Of a stretch of DNA of 33,034 nucleotides, positions 8,282 through 16,418 are shown one piece after another. The notes below the pieces were generated by a model, which was not told where the DNA came from, searched no databases, and saw only the letters and a program-made list of their open reading frames with translations. How positions within the stretch are numbered: the stretch's first letter is position 1; every line of letters begins with the position of its first letter. Source of the DNA: Pedobacter ginsenosidimutans (lineage in GTDB: Bacteria > Bacteroidota > Bacteroidia > Sphingobacteriales > Sphingobacteriaceae); assembly GCF_001442625.1 (NCBI RefSeq), contig NZ_LMZQ01000039.1:1-33034 (forward strand). Direction: 5' to 3'. A program made the translations under genes and the position numbers.

Positions 8282-9085
8282 GTGAACAATACATTTATTT
8301 ACAAACGAGCCACTTTAGCCGACTTTAGGGAAGCTATTGATGAGTATGGATGGGTTGTATATGAAAAAGCAATCAATCAGAAATTAATTTCAGAAATAAC
8401 CACTGGTTTCGAAACATCTTATCTGTTAAGAAGAGAAATACAGGTTTTAAATGGAATTGAAGAAAATATGGAGGGAACATTACATCATTTGCTTGAGAAA
8501 GATAATTTCGCTATCGAGCTTTTGAGTAAATTGTACTGTCATAGAGAAATCCGTGATTTTTTGGGCGGAAACTATATTCTCAATGGGATAAATGGAGTAA
8601 TTAACACTAAAAAGAGCAAGTCTTATATCCAGAATATCCATCGCGATGTACGTACATTTTCGTCTGAATCTAAGTTTATGATCCAGATGATTATTGTGCT
8701 CGATGATTTTACCATATTTAATGGCGCCACACACTTTTTATCGGGCTCTCATAAATTGGATATCAAACCTGAAGAAAAACACTTTAAAGCCTTCGCTAAA
8801 CAAGCTATTGCCAAAAAAGGAAGCATTATATTATTCGATTCCAATATCTGGCATGCAGGGGGCTTTAATTTCACCCGCAAACAGCGTAGAGCTTTAACCT
8901 TAGGTTTTACAAAGCCTTATATTAAACAACAATTCGATTATCCCAGATTTTTAGGATATGAATTTGGCGAAAAAATTGACAGCGATTTAAGGCAGATTAT
9001 TGGTTACAATGCCAGGGTACCGGCCAGTTTACAGGAATATTACAGACCTGTAGAAAACAGGATGTATAAAGCAGATCAGGGGTAG
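8282..9085 (+). CDS. Phytanoyl-CoA dioxygenase (PhyH) family Fe(II)/2-oxoglutarate oxygenase
   Basis: The 267-residue protein carries the iron-binding facial triad as H120-x-D122 (IHRDV) and H191 (NIWHAGG), with R202 or R203 in the position that usually binds the 2-oxoglutarate carboxylate. SGSHK at 154-158 is also typical of the family. The start is GTG 8282; no in-frame ATG occurs before residue 63, which would remove part of the fold. PhyH enzymes hydroxylate or otherwise oxidise small molecules or lipids. In this locus the substrate could be a nucleotide sugar, a sugar-linked acyl or amino-acid group, or the lipid carrier. The aminotransferase-like gene starts 11 bases downstream, so the two are probably translated from one message. 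Confidence 0.82.
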   Translation: MNNTFIYKRATLADFREAIDEYGWVVYEKAINQKLISEITTGFETSYLLRREIQVLNGIEENMEGTLHHLLEKDNFAIELLSKLYCHREIRDFLGGNYILNGINGVINTKKSKSYIQNIHRDVRTFSSESKFMIQMIIVLDDFTIFNGATHFLSGSHKLDIKPEEKHFKAFAKQAIAKKGSIILFDSNIWHAGGFNFTRKQRRALTLGFTKPYIKQQFDYPRFLGYEFGEKIDSDLRQIIGYNARVPASLQEYYRPVENRMYKADQG

Positions 9086-9096
9086 AGAACAAAACA

Positions 9097-10068
9097 ATGG
9101 AAAGAGAAACGCATTCCCACAAAACTATTGGTGGTTACATCCCGCTCGAATTATCAAAGGGGGAGCTTTATTACCCTGATTTAATTGCACTTAATACAGG
9201 CAGAAATGCACTTGAATATGTGTTAAGGACAAGAAAGTACGCTACCATATATCTTCCATACTATACCTGCGAGGTTTTACTAGAGCCGCTTCAAAAATTG
9301 AATGTACAGTATCACTTTTATTATATAGACGAAGATTTAGATCCGGTAATAGATTTTGAAATAGGCGAACATTGCTGCTTGCTTTACACCAATTACTTCG
9401 GACTTAAAACGGAAACTGTTAAAAAGCTAGCTAAAAAAATCAAGAACCTGATAATAGATAATGCCCAGGCATTTTTTTCTAAGCCGGTAAACAATTGCGA
9501 TACTTTCTACTCATGCCGCAAGTTTTTTGGCGTACCCGATGGTGCCTATCTTAATATCTCTAATACATTGGGTTTAAATTTAAAACAGGATCAATCAACA
9601 GATCGGTTTGCTCACCTGATTAAAAGTATCGATGTCAATATTGAAGAGGGGTATACCGATTATATAGAAAATAACAAGCAGCTGTGCAATAACGAAATCA
9701 AAATGATGTCGGTATTAACAAAAACCATTCTTTCCAGCATCGATTACGATAAGTGTGCCGATATCAGAAGAAAGAACTTTGCTTATCTGGATGAGCAACT
9801 TGGGCAGGAAAATATCCTGAGGCTAAATTTTTCAAGAGAAGATGTGCCGATGGTTTACCCACTCCTGGTAGAAGATCCGTCTATTAAACAGCAGCTCATC
9901 AATCAAAAAATATTTGTAGCCACCTATTGGCCTAATGTTTACGAATGGGCACATGTTGATAGTTATGAATACTTTCTGGCTAAACATCTTGTTTCGTTAC
10001 CAATTGATCACCGCTACAGCATAGCCGATATGAAAGTAATTGTTAAAGCTTTAAAACCGCTCATATGA
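9097..10068 (+). CDS. DegT/DnrJ/EryC1/StrS-like PLP enzyme (short form)
   Basis: The 323-residue protein is about 50 residues shorter than normal sugar aminotransferases but keeps recognisable landmarks. These are NTGRNALEYVL (33-43) at the phosphate-binding SGTAAL position, LPYYTCEVLLEP, and IIDNAQAFFS, where D121 would bind the pyridine nitrogen and Q124 matches the DaAqa motif. SCRKFFGVPDGAYL follows, with K142 at the Schiff-base lysine site. So PLP binding is likely retained although the sequence is divergent. DegT enzymes transfer an amino group from glutamate to a keto-sugar nucleotide. The stop overlaps the GNAT start as ATGA, which implies translational coupling, so a transaminate-then-acylate route is the simplest reading. 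Confidence 0.7.
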   Translation: MERETHSHKTIGGYIPLELSKGELYYPDLIALNTGRNALEYVLRTRKYATIYLPYYTCEVLLEPLQKLNVQYHFYYIDEDLDPVIDFEIGEHCCLLYTNYFGLKTETVKKLAKKIKNLIIDNAQAFFSKPVNNCDTFYSCRKFFGVPDGAYLNISNTLGLNLKQDQSTDRFAHLIKSIDVNIEEGYTDYIENNKQLCNNEIKMMSVLTKTILSSIDYDKCADIRRKNFAYLDEQLGQENILRLNFSREDVPMVYPLLVEDPSIKQQLINQKIFVATYWPNVYEWAHVDSYEYFLAKHLVSLPIDHRYSIADMKVIVKALKPLI

Positions 10069-10559
10069 ACACTCAAATTTACTTAAGGCCATTAACATTA
10101 AAAGATGCTGATGTGTCGTACAAGTGGAGAAACGATCCTGAAGTATGGTCGTATACCAAATTTGTGTTAAAAGATCCAATTACTGCGGAAGTTGAAAAAC
10201 AATGGCTGTTAAATAAACTAAATTTGACCAACGAAAAACGTTTTGCCATCTGCGTTAAAAATACGAATGAATACATTGGCAATATTCAGTTGCTCGATAT
10301 CGGAAACGATAGCGCAGAATTTCACCTCTTTATTGGCGAAAAGAAATACTGGGGAAAGGGCATAGGCTACAACGCCTCTTTAATGTTGTTAAAATATGCC
10401 TTTTATAACCTTAACCTTAAACACATTTTTTTAGAAGTACATTCAGATAACCTGGCTGCTTATTCTATTTATAAAAAAGTAGGCTTTCAACCTGTTTCGC
10501 AGCAGGAAGATTTCATAAAAATGGTAATTAATTCTTCTGTTTTACTTACCGAAAACTGA
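10065..10559 (+). CDS. GNAT family N-acetyltransferase (RimJ/RimL/PseH-like)
   Basis: A 164-residue GNAT protein with IYLRPLTLKDAD at the N-terminus, WRNDPEV, and the acetyl-CoA pyrophosphate loop KKYWGKGIG at 93-101. The NLAAYSIYKKVGF helix and strand near the C-terminus close the fold. PseH and related sugar N-acetyltransferases acetylate a 4-amino group on a UDP-sugar. Coupling to the DegT-like gene through a 4-base ATGA overlap supports such a role here. Protein or amino-acid acetylation by a RimL-type enzyme is the alternative and cannot be ruled out from sequence alone. Confidence 0.85.
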   Translation: MNTQIYLRPLTLKDADVSYKWRNDPEVWSYTKFVLKDPITAEVEKQWLLNKLNLTNEKRFAICVKNTNEYIGNIQLLDIGNDSAEFHLFIGEKKYWGKGIGYNASLMLLKYAFYNLNLKHIFLEVHSDNLAAYSIYKKVGFQPVSQQEDFIKMVINSSVLLTEN

Positions 10560-10598
10560 ACTATTTACTTTAAATCTATCCTAATTTAATAGCTCAAA

Positions 10599-11633
10599 AT
10601 GAGAAAAATTATTACAATTGATGATAAACAAGAATGGTCTGCATATGTAAAGCGTGCTTTGCATTACGATTTTTATCACACCTGGTATTATCACTCTTTA
10701 GATAAAAGTGGTTTGCCTATATTGTTCGTGTATGAAGAAGGAGAGAATTACATTGCCTTCCCACTTTTGAAGAGAAATATCCCAGGTTCCGATTTTTTTG
10801 ACTTTACATCGGTTTATGGATATACAGGCCCCATTTCAAACATGGACTTCAATTCTTTGGAAGATGATTTTATGGAACGCTTTAAAAATACATTCATAGC
10901 GTTTCTTGAAACTGGCCAGAATGTAACTGTTTTTTCCAGATTGCATCCATTTTTTAATCAGGAAAGGTTAATGGAGAAGTTTTCTGGAGTATATGCCAAT
11001 GGGAAAACAGTGGCAATCGATTTAACCACAACCATTGAAAGTCAACGGGCGGGTTACCGAAAAAGCGTAAAAGAAAAAATCAGGCGGTTACGAAAGCGCG
11101 ATTATGAAGTTAGAATTTCTACCGATATTAATGATGCGAGCATATTTTCTGAAATATATACCGAAAATATGATTCGAATAGGTGCAAAAGACCATTACCT
11201 TTTTAATAATGCCTATTTCGTGGCGCTACTGTCTTCTGATGAATTTGATAGCAAGCTTTTTTTGGTGTATAAAGATGGGATAGCCATATCGGGCGCCATT
11301 GTAGTTTGTACCAAAGAAATTATTCAAGTGCACCTTTTAGCTACCAGAACCGCTAATCTGTTCGAATCGCCAGCTAAATTGTTAACCGATGAAATTACCG
11401 TAATTGGCAGACAATTGGGTTATAAATATTTTAACCTTGGTGGTGGTGTTAATTTTAAAGAAGACAACCTTTTCGGTTGGAAGATGGGCTTCTCTAATTT
11501 ATGTTTCGAATTTAATAGCTGGCGGTATATTGCCAATAATGAATTATACAATACACTTTTAAACGAAAGATCGCTTGATCCTTTTTCTACTGTTGATTTT
11601 TTTCCACTCTACCGTAGTCCTGTAATTGCTTAG
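10599..11633 (+). CDS. FemAB-like / GNAT-fold transferase, tandem copy 1
   Basis: The 344-residue protein belongs to the double-GNAT-fold group that includes FemA/FemX aminoacyltransferases and the BioF2-like acetyltransferase domain. Visible features are FYHTWYYHSL near residue 25, YGYTGPISN, FSRLHPFF, a basic KSVKEKIRRLRKR segment near residue 150, and YFNLGGGVNFKEDNLF near the C-terminus, the LGGG motif typical of this group. FemAB enzymes add amino acids from aminoacyl-tRNA to a saccharide-peptide precursor; relatives in polysaccharide loci may acylate sugars with amino acids. The next gene encodes a clear paralogue. There is no signal peptide, so it acts in the cytoplasm. Confidence 0.75.
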   Translation: MRKIITIDDKQEWSAYVKRALHYDFYHTWYYHSLDKSGLPILFVYEEGENYIAFPLLKRNIPGSDFFDFTSVYGYTGPISNMDFNSLEDDFMERFKNTFIAFLETGQNVTVFSRLHPFFNQERLMEKFSGVYANGKTVAIDLTTTIESQRAGYRKSVKEKIRRLRKRDYEVRISTDINDASIFSEIYTENMIRIGAKDHYLFNNAYFVALLSSDEFDSKLFLVYKDGIAISGAIVVCTKEIIQVHLLATRTANLFESPAKLLTDEITVIGRQLGYKYFNLGGGVNFKEDNLFGWKMGFSNLCFEFNSWRYIANNELYNTLLNERSLDPFSTVDFFPLYRSPVIA

Positions 11634-11661
11634 TAATTAATTATTTATTTCTTTTTAATAA

Positions 11662-12726
11662 ATGGATATGTTGATTGAAAATAATCCTACAGGTACTACT
11701 TTGCAATTAACTTTACAACAAAGGGATGATTGGGTAAAGTATATCAGCCTGGCTGCCGATTATGATTTTTATCATACCTGGCACTACCATGCTATGGCAA
11801 CTAACGGAAGGCCCATTTTATTTGTGTATTGCGAAGCTAATAGTTTTATCGCTATGCCGTTATTGGAACGTGCAATCCAAGATACACCATATTACGATCT
11901 GCACTGCGTTTACGGTTATTCAGGTCCTGTTTCTAACCTGAAATTTACCGATATGAGCGACAGTTTGAAAGAGAATTTTCTAAGTGCTTTTTCAGCATTC
12001 TTATATAAAGGCAGCTACGTTTCTGTTTTTTCCAGGCTTCACCCTTTTTTTGATCAGAATATACTGTTACAAAAAACTGATGGCATATATGGAAATGGAA
12101 AAACAGTTGCTATTAACTTGCAACAAAGTATAGAAGAGCAACGGAAACAGTATAGGCAAACAACGAGAGATAGCATTAAGAAATGTAGAAAGTTTGGTTA
12201 TGTTGCCGTAGAAGCTACCGCTCAAGAAGATATCGCTGCTTTCACGAAGCTCTATCAATCTAATATGAACCGTATTAGTGCTACTGATTTTTATCTTTTT
12301 ACCGAAGAGTACTTTACCAAGCTTGTTCAAGCTACAGAATTCGACTGTAGGTTAATCCTGGTTTATTCAAACGATGATTTAGTTTGTGGCAGTATCATTA
12401 TGTGTACCAAAGGCATTATAGAGGGCCACTTAATTGCCACTAATGCCAATTATCTTAAAAATTCTCCAGCTAAATTTTTGGTTGATGAAATTAGTGAGTT
12501 AGGTCGCAAATTGAAAATGAAATACTATCATTTAGGCGGTGGACTAGGTTTTAAAGAAGATTCGCTATTTGAATGGAAGCTTGGTTTTTCAAATATGGTT
12601 TTAGATTACTACAGTTGGCGTTTTGTTGCGAATAAGGCTGTTTACAATCAGCTAGTCGAAAAATCAGGTAACCAAATACATACAGATGTTGACTTTTTCC
12701 CTCTTTATAGAATGATACCTCAATAA
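11662..12726 (+). CDS. FemAB-like / GNAT-fold transferase, tandem copy 2
   Basis: A 354-residue paralogue of the preceding gene, aligning along its whole length. Shared blocks include FYHTWHYHAM, PILFVY, VYGYSGPVSNL, VFSRLHPFFDQN, YGNGKTVAINL and YYHLGGGLGFKEDSLFEWKLGFSN, ending in VDFFPLYR in both proteins. The copies have diverged considerably in between, so the duplication is not recent. The gap between them is 28 bases. By analogy with FemA/FemB, which add successive residues to the same acceptor, the two may act one after the other on one side chain. That is inference. ATG 11662 is chosen, and an alternative in-frame ATG lies 6 bases later. Confidence 0.75.
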   Translation: MDMLIENNPTGTTLQLTLQQRDDWVKYISLAADYDFYHTWHYHAMATNGRPILFVYCEANSFIAMPLLERAIQDTPYYDLHCVYGYSGPVSNLKFTDMSDSLKENFLSAFSAFLYKGSYVSVFSRLHPFFDQNILLQKTDGIYGNGKTVAINLQQSIEEQRKQYRQTTRDSIKKCRKFGYVAVEATAQEDIAAFTKLYQSNMNRISATDFYLFTEEYFTKLVQATEFDCRLILVYSNDDLVCGSIIMCTKGIIEGHLIATNANYLKNSPAKFLVDEISELGRKLKMKYYHLGGGLGFKEDSLFEWKLGFSNMVLDYYSWRFVANKAVYNQLVEKSGNQIHTDVDFFPLYRMIPQ

Positions 12727-12757
12727 ACTTTAAACAAATATTTAATGATTCTCAATT

Positions 12758-14686
12758 ATGAAAAATTTCTTTTTTCCAGACAGAGCACACTCAAGGTGGT
12801 TAATTTTATTGATTGATCAAATGATCGTTGTATGGACATTGTTTATATCCATTGTACTAACCAATACATTAAACTACACCGACGTTTTTAACTCAGGCAA
12901 TGCTGTATATGTTGCACTTTATTGTTTCATCGCTGCAGGTGTTTTCATTTCATTAAGAATACACACCGGTATTATTCGTTACTCCAATACCGAAGATATT
13001 TTGAGGGTTTTCCTAGCGGTTTTTGTAACCAGTTTACTCTTTGTGAGCGTAAATAAAATACTTTCGCAACGTTTTCAATTGCTTTGGCACCAAATGGATA
13101 AAGCATTAATATTAAACTTTTTTATCTCTTCGTCGCTGCTTATTCTAATGCGTATTTTGGTAAAAGGAGTGTTTTTGTTTTTTAAAGAACTTAAATCGGA
13201 AACCAAAGAGAATATCCTGATCTACGGATCTGAAAAAAAGGCTATCCTGATCAAAAAAGCAATAGAACAGAATGGAGATTCTGACCTGAATATTATAGGT
13301 TTTATTGATGACAACAGAGATCGGGTTGATAAATACCTTGAGCAGAAAAAAGTATATCACTCTTGCTCAGTAGCGCTGTTAAAAGAAAAACACAATATAA
13401 AAAAGATACTTTTTGCAGAAGATGCATTAAACACTTTAAACAAAAAGAAAATTATCGATATCTGTGTTAACGAGGGTATTAAAGTAATTATGGTGCCACC
13501 ATCAGATAAATGGTTGTACGGGAAGTTAGATTCGCACCAATTACGCGACCTGAAAATTGAAGATTTGCTTGAACGTGAACCGATTAAGCTCAATAAAAAG
13601 AATATCCTGAAAGATTTAAGTGGTAAATGTATTTTGGTTACAGGTGCTGCGGGTTCTATCGGATCGGAGATTGTTCGACAAGCCTTACAGTATAGTCCTA
13701 AATCAGTAATTCTCTGCGACCAGGCAGAAACACCGCTTCACGATTTAAAACTTGAACTGGAAGATAACTTCCAGGATGCGAACGTGAAGATATTTATGGC
13801 AAATGTGCAGAATTTAAACCGGATCAGAACATTATTCGAACTCTATAAACCTGAAATTGTTTTCCATGCTGCGGCTTACAAACATGTTCCTATGATGGAG
13901 AATAATCCAGCTGAAGCCATTTTAACCAATGTGCTGGGTACTAAAAACATGGCCGATATATCAATGGAATTTGGCGTAGAGAAGTTTGTAATGATTTCTA
14001 CCGATAAAGCTGTTAAGCCAACCAATGTAATGGGGGCATCTAAACGTTTGGCCGAAATTTATATTCAGTCACTAAACAGTCCGGAAATTATTTCAACTGG
14101 CGAAATTACCACACAAGCTTCGCGCACCCGCTTTGTAACTACCCGTTTCGGAAATGTTTTGGGCTCAAACGGCTCTGTTATTCCAAGATTTAAAAGCCAG
14201 ATAGAAAAAAGAGGTCCAATTACAGTAACAGATCCAGAAATTACCCGCTACTTTATGACAATTCCGGAAGCCGTTCAGTTGGTAATGGAAGCCGGAGCAA
14301 TGGGCAAAGGAGGAGAGATATATCTTTTCGATATGGGTAAGCCAGTTAAGATTGTTGACTTAGCTTTAAATATGATCAAACTAGCAGGTTTAACCCCTTA
14401 TGTGGATGTCGATATTGTGTTTACCGGTTTAAGGCCCGGAGAGAAGCTGTATGAAGAACTTTTGCTTATCGATGAAGAAATTATACCTACCCATCATCCA
14501 AAAATTAAAATATCACAAAAAGTAGCTTACAATTATTTGTACGTTAATCAGATTATTAAAGATCTGATTGTACTGAATAACGATGGCAACGATTTGAATA
14601 TGGTGAAGAAAATGAAAGAAATTATACCCGATTACATCAGTAATAATTCAAGATTTGAAGAATTAGACCTATTGGTTGCCAATTGA
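12758..14686 (+). CDS. Membrane nucleotide-sugar 4,6-dehydratase, PglF/CapD/FlaA1 family
   Basis: The 642-residue protein has four predicted membrane helices in its first ~145 residues, a CoA-binding-like Rossmann domain at about 150-270 (ILIYGSEKKA), and a C-terminal SDR domain. The glycine motif is TGAAGSIG at 295-302. The catalytic region is STDKAVKPTNVMGASKR, in which Met425 replaces the usual Tyr ahead of K429, the hallmark of UDP-GlcNAc 4,6-dehydratases of this family. TRFGNVLGSNGSVIP and GLRPGEKLYEELL complete the fold. The product would be a UDP-4-keto-6-deoxy sugar, a suitable substrate for the DegT-like and GNAT enzymes upstream. It starts 31 bases after the second FemAB-like gene. 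Confidence 0.92.
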   Translation: MKNFFFPDRAHSRWLILLIDQMIVVWTLFISIVLTNTLNYTDVFNSGNAVYVALYCFIAAGVFISLRIHTGIIRYSNTEDILRVFLAVFVTSLLFVSVNKILSQRFQLLWHQMDKALILNFFISSSLLILMRILVKGVFLFFKELKSETKENILIYGSEKKAILIKKAIEQNGDSDLNIIGFIDDNRDRVDKYLEQKKVYHSCSVALLKEKHNIKKILFAEDALNTLNKKKIIDICVNEGIKVIMVPPSDKWLYGKLDSHQLRDLKIEDLLEREPIKLNKKNILKDLSGKCILVTGAAGSIGSEIVRQALQYSPKSVILCDQAETPLHDLKLELEDNFQDANVKIFMANVQNLNRIRTLFELYKPEIVFHAAAYKHVPMMENNPAEAILTNVLGTKNMADISMEFGVEKFVMISTDKAVKPTNVMGASKRLAEIYIQSLNSPEIISTGEITTQASRTRFVTTRFGNVLGSNGSVIPRFKSQIEKRGPITVTDPEITRYFMTIPEAVQLVMEAGAMGKGGEIYLFDMGKPVKIVDLALNMIKLAGLTPYVDVDIVFTGLRPGEKLYEELLLIDEEIIPTHHPKIKISQKVAYNYLYVNQIIKDLIVLNNDGNDLNMVKKMKEIIPDYISNNSRFEELDLLVAN

Positions 14687-14717
14687 TTACCGTAAAAATA
14701 CCCTAATAAAATTATTT

Positions 14718-14725
14718 TACTTTTG
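14718..14725 (+). promoter_or_regulatory. Candidate -7 promoter element (TACTTTTG)
   Basis: An exact match to the Bacteroidota TAnnTTTG element in the 133-base spacer between the dehydratase and the HTH gene. No TTG lies at the expected 17-23 base distance upstream, so support is partial. A start site near 14730 would leave a leader of about 90 bases. Confidence 0.35.
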
Positions 14726-14819
14726 TTCGTGAAATAATTATTAAATTGCATTAAATAGTAATAGTCGTCCCAGATTGTTGATCGAATTTAAATGTTTATT
14801 TTAAATTAAATTAACTGCT

Positions 14820-15236
14820 ATGAGTTTAAATGTAGGCCAAGTTCTTGAGCGTGTTGTACGCAGAGACAGAATGGGAATAAGTGAATTATCCCGGAAATTA
14901 AATGTAAGTAGAAGAACTATTTACAATTGGTTTGATCAGAAAAGTCTAAACCCTGAAATTATTTGGAAAGTAGGTACCGTCATCGGCCACGATTTTTCTG
15001 TTGAGTTACCCGAAACTTTTGCTAAAAACAGTAACTATATCCATGAAGCTTTTGATGCACATGCAGGGGATCAAACTAAAGGTGATGCGAATTCTGTATA
15101 CTTCTGGATGAATAAATACATCAAGTTACTTGAAAAATATAACGAAATATTAAGCAATAACAACATAGAAAAGAGTGTTTCAGAAACGGTTGCACACCAT
15201 ACTATGCCAAGAAATAACAATAGGTCTATTTCTTAA
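14820..15236 (+). CDS. Small helix-turn-helix DNA-binding protein
   Basis: A 138-residue protein. Residues about 5-60 form a helix-turn-helix of the Xre/phage-repressor type, with ISELSRKLNVSRRTIYNWFDQKSL giving a turn and a recognition helix. The rest (70-138) is polar, contains YFWMNKYIKLLEKYNEIL, a likely dimerising helix, and ends in a Ser/Asn-rich tail. No ligand or enzyme domain is visible. It sits at the end of the polysaccharide locus on the same strand but 133 bases from the last enzyme, with its own candidate promoter. It may regulate the locus; that is inferred only from position. Confidence 0.7.
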   Translation: MSLNVGQVLERVVRRDRMGISELSRKLNVSRRTIYNWFDQKSLNPEIIWKVGTVIGHDFSVELPETFAKNSNYIHEAFDAHAGDQTKGDANSVYFWMNKYIKLLEKYNEILSNNNIEKSVSETVAHHTMPRNNNRSIS

Positions 15237-15280
15237 GCCATTGCTTGTACTTTAATTTGTTTTAAACCCATATCTTCTTA

Positions 15281-15357
15281 GGGGTTACCACCCCGGTGAA
15301 CTCTTCCTTTTTTTTATAGTATCTCTCTAAATAATTCGCCATAAGCACGCTTTATGG
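15281..15357. other. Leader region with two small inverted repeats
   Basis: The 154-base spacer before the beta-barrel gene holds GGGGT-TACC-ACCCC (15281-15294), then a T-run at 15308-15315, then CCATAA-N7-TTATGG (15339-15344 and 15352-15357). The first repeat with the T-run might be a weak terminator for the HTH gene. The second could be an operator for the following gene. Both stems are short. Confidence 0.3.
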
Positions 15358-15390
15358 TGATGGATTTCTATTCACTAAAATTTCGAAATC

Positions 15391-15948
15391 ATGAAAACAA
15401 TTAACGCATTAACTCTACTGTTAACATTGTTTGCTTTTCAAGGCGCTAAAGCACAATCGCAGGTTTATGGTGGTACAGGTGTTCGGTACTCAGTTGGTAT
15501 CGAAACAGGTTTGGCTACTGGCTATTTGGCCAAAAAGTACGAAGCACCGCTTGGCGTTTCCGTTCAGGCAGAATTTCCCATTACCGAAAGCATTTTATAT
15601 GCTTCAGTAAATACCGGGTTTAATAACATGTTTGTATCAGGTAATTATTCACGGTTGGTTGATGATTTACAGCTTGTACCAGTTAAAGCAGGCTTAAAAT
15701 ATTTCTACAGAAGTAACCTTTATCTGCAGTCAGAAATAGGTTTCTCCTTCCTTTTAAATAAAACAAATTGTGTTGAGGGCAAAAAGGCTGCATTTGTATA
15801 CGCACCGCAGGCAGGAATGATATTTTATCTGCACAACAATAATTACATCGATGCAGGATTACGCTATGAAAGCAATGGCAAATTCTATCACTGCGACCAT
15901 ACGAACAACTTTGTAGGCTTCAGAATCGCCTGGGGCTTTAGTTTATAA
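15391..15948 (+). CDS. Outer-membrane beta-barrel protein, function unknown
   Basis: The 185-residue product starts with a clear Sec signal peptide, MKTINALTLLLTLFAFQGAKAQ, with AKA-Q as the cleavage site. The mature part has alternating hydrophobic/polar strands (YSVGIETGLATGYLA, GLKYFYRSNLYLQSEIGFSF, YIDAGLRYES) and ends with the strand FVGFRIAWGFSL, whose C-terminal aromatic-x-Leu fits recognition by the BAM machinery. It has about 8 potential strands, the size of small OmpW/OmpX-like barrels. Two Cys residues (in KTNCVEG and FYHCDH) could form an external disulfide. The partner or transported substrate is unknown. Confidence 0.75.
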   Translation: MKTINALTLLLTLFAFQGAKAQSQVYGGTGVRYSVGIETGLATGYLAKKYEAPLGVSVQAEFPITESILYASVNTGFNNMFVSGNYSRLVDDLQLVPVKAGLKYFYRSNLYLQSEIGFSFLLNKTNCVEGKKAAFVYAPQAGMIFYLHNNNYIDAGLRYESNGKFYHCDHTNNFVGFRIAWGFSL

Positions 15949-15989
15949 AACGGGTATTCCTTAGTAGTCATCTTTAATAAGCTTCATAA

Positions 15990-16289
15990 ATGAAAGCAAG
16001 TATACAATACAATACGATGAACGGATTGTGGATCCTTTTTATTGATTGTAAATATGAGGATTCTCCGAAATACATTAGGATGATTACGAAAATTATAATC
16101 AAAATGTTATCAGGAACAGTCATTCCCGGCAATCGGCGAAGGGTTAGATCTGGCAGGCATTACCTGATTCATGAGCATGTTGTAGAATTACACACCGACG
16201 AATGGTTTCCATTGGTGCTGGCAAGTGAAAGAAAAGAGCTATTGGAAGGCATTAAATCCATTTTTCTGGATATGAGCGGGAAAAAATAA
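15990..16289 (+). CDS. Hypothetical small protein
   Basis: I do not recognise this 99-residue protein. It starts with a hydrophobic strand (NGLWILFIDCKY), has a basic middle containing NRRRVRSGRHY, and ends with a charged helix (ASERKELLEGIKSIFLDMSGKK). There is no signal peptide and no convincing membrane segment. It lies 41 bases after the barrel gene and is followed by a strong terminator, which supports it as a real, possibly co-transcribed gene. The second Met, 9 codons downstream, is an alternative start. Confidence 0.55.
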   Translation: MKASIQYNTMNGLWILFIDCKYEDSPKYIRMITKIIIKMLSGTVIPGNRRRVRSGRHYLIHEHVVELHTDEWFPLVLASERKELLEGIKSIFLDMSGKK

Positions 16290-16324
16290 CCCGCCCAATT
16301 TATTTTATCGATCAAAAATACGGG

Positions 16325-16360
16325 AAGGTTGCTCCGAAAGGAGTAGCCTTTTCTTGTTTT
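16325..16360 (+). terminator. Intrinsic terminator
   Basis: AAGGTTGCTCC pairs with GGAGTAGCCTT over 11 positions (two G-U wobbles) around a GAAA tetraloop. It is followed by TTCTTGTTTT. It ends the 15990-16289 transcript 36 bases after its stop. An A-rich stretch on the other side could also let it serve the convergent minus-strand gene. Confidence 0.85.
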
Positions 16361-16374
16361 ACGGCAATTGCAAT

Positions 16375-16411
16375 ACGGTAATATGGCAACATACTATCTG
16401 CATATTACCGT
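16375..16411 (-). repeat. 11-bp perfect inverted repeat, probable 3'-end hairpin
   Basis: ACGGTAATATG (16375-16385) and CATATTACCGT (16401-16411) are perfect reverse complements separated by 15 bases. The hairpin lies 7 bases beyond the stop of the minus-strand dehydrogenase gene. No T-run follows on the minus strand, so it could be a stabilising 3' hairpin or a protein-binding palindrome. Confidence 0.55.
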
Positions 16412-16418
16412 TAGCTGA

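Noticed and set aside
15281..15300. Riboswitch in the beta-barrel leader
   Set aside because: Only a 5-bp stem and no conserved riboswitch core could be found.
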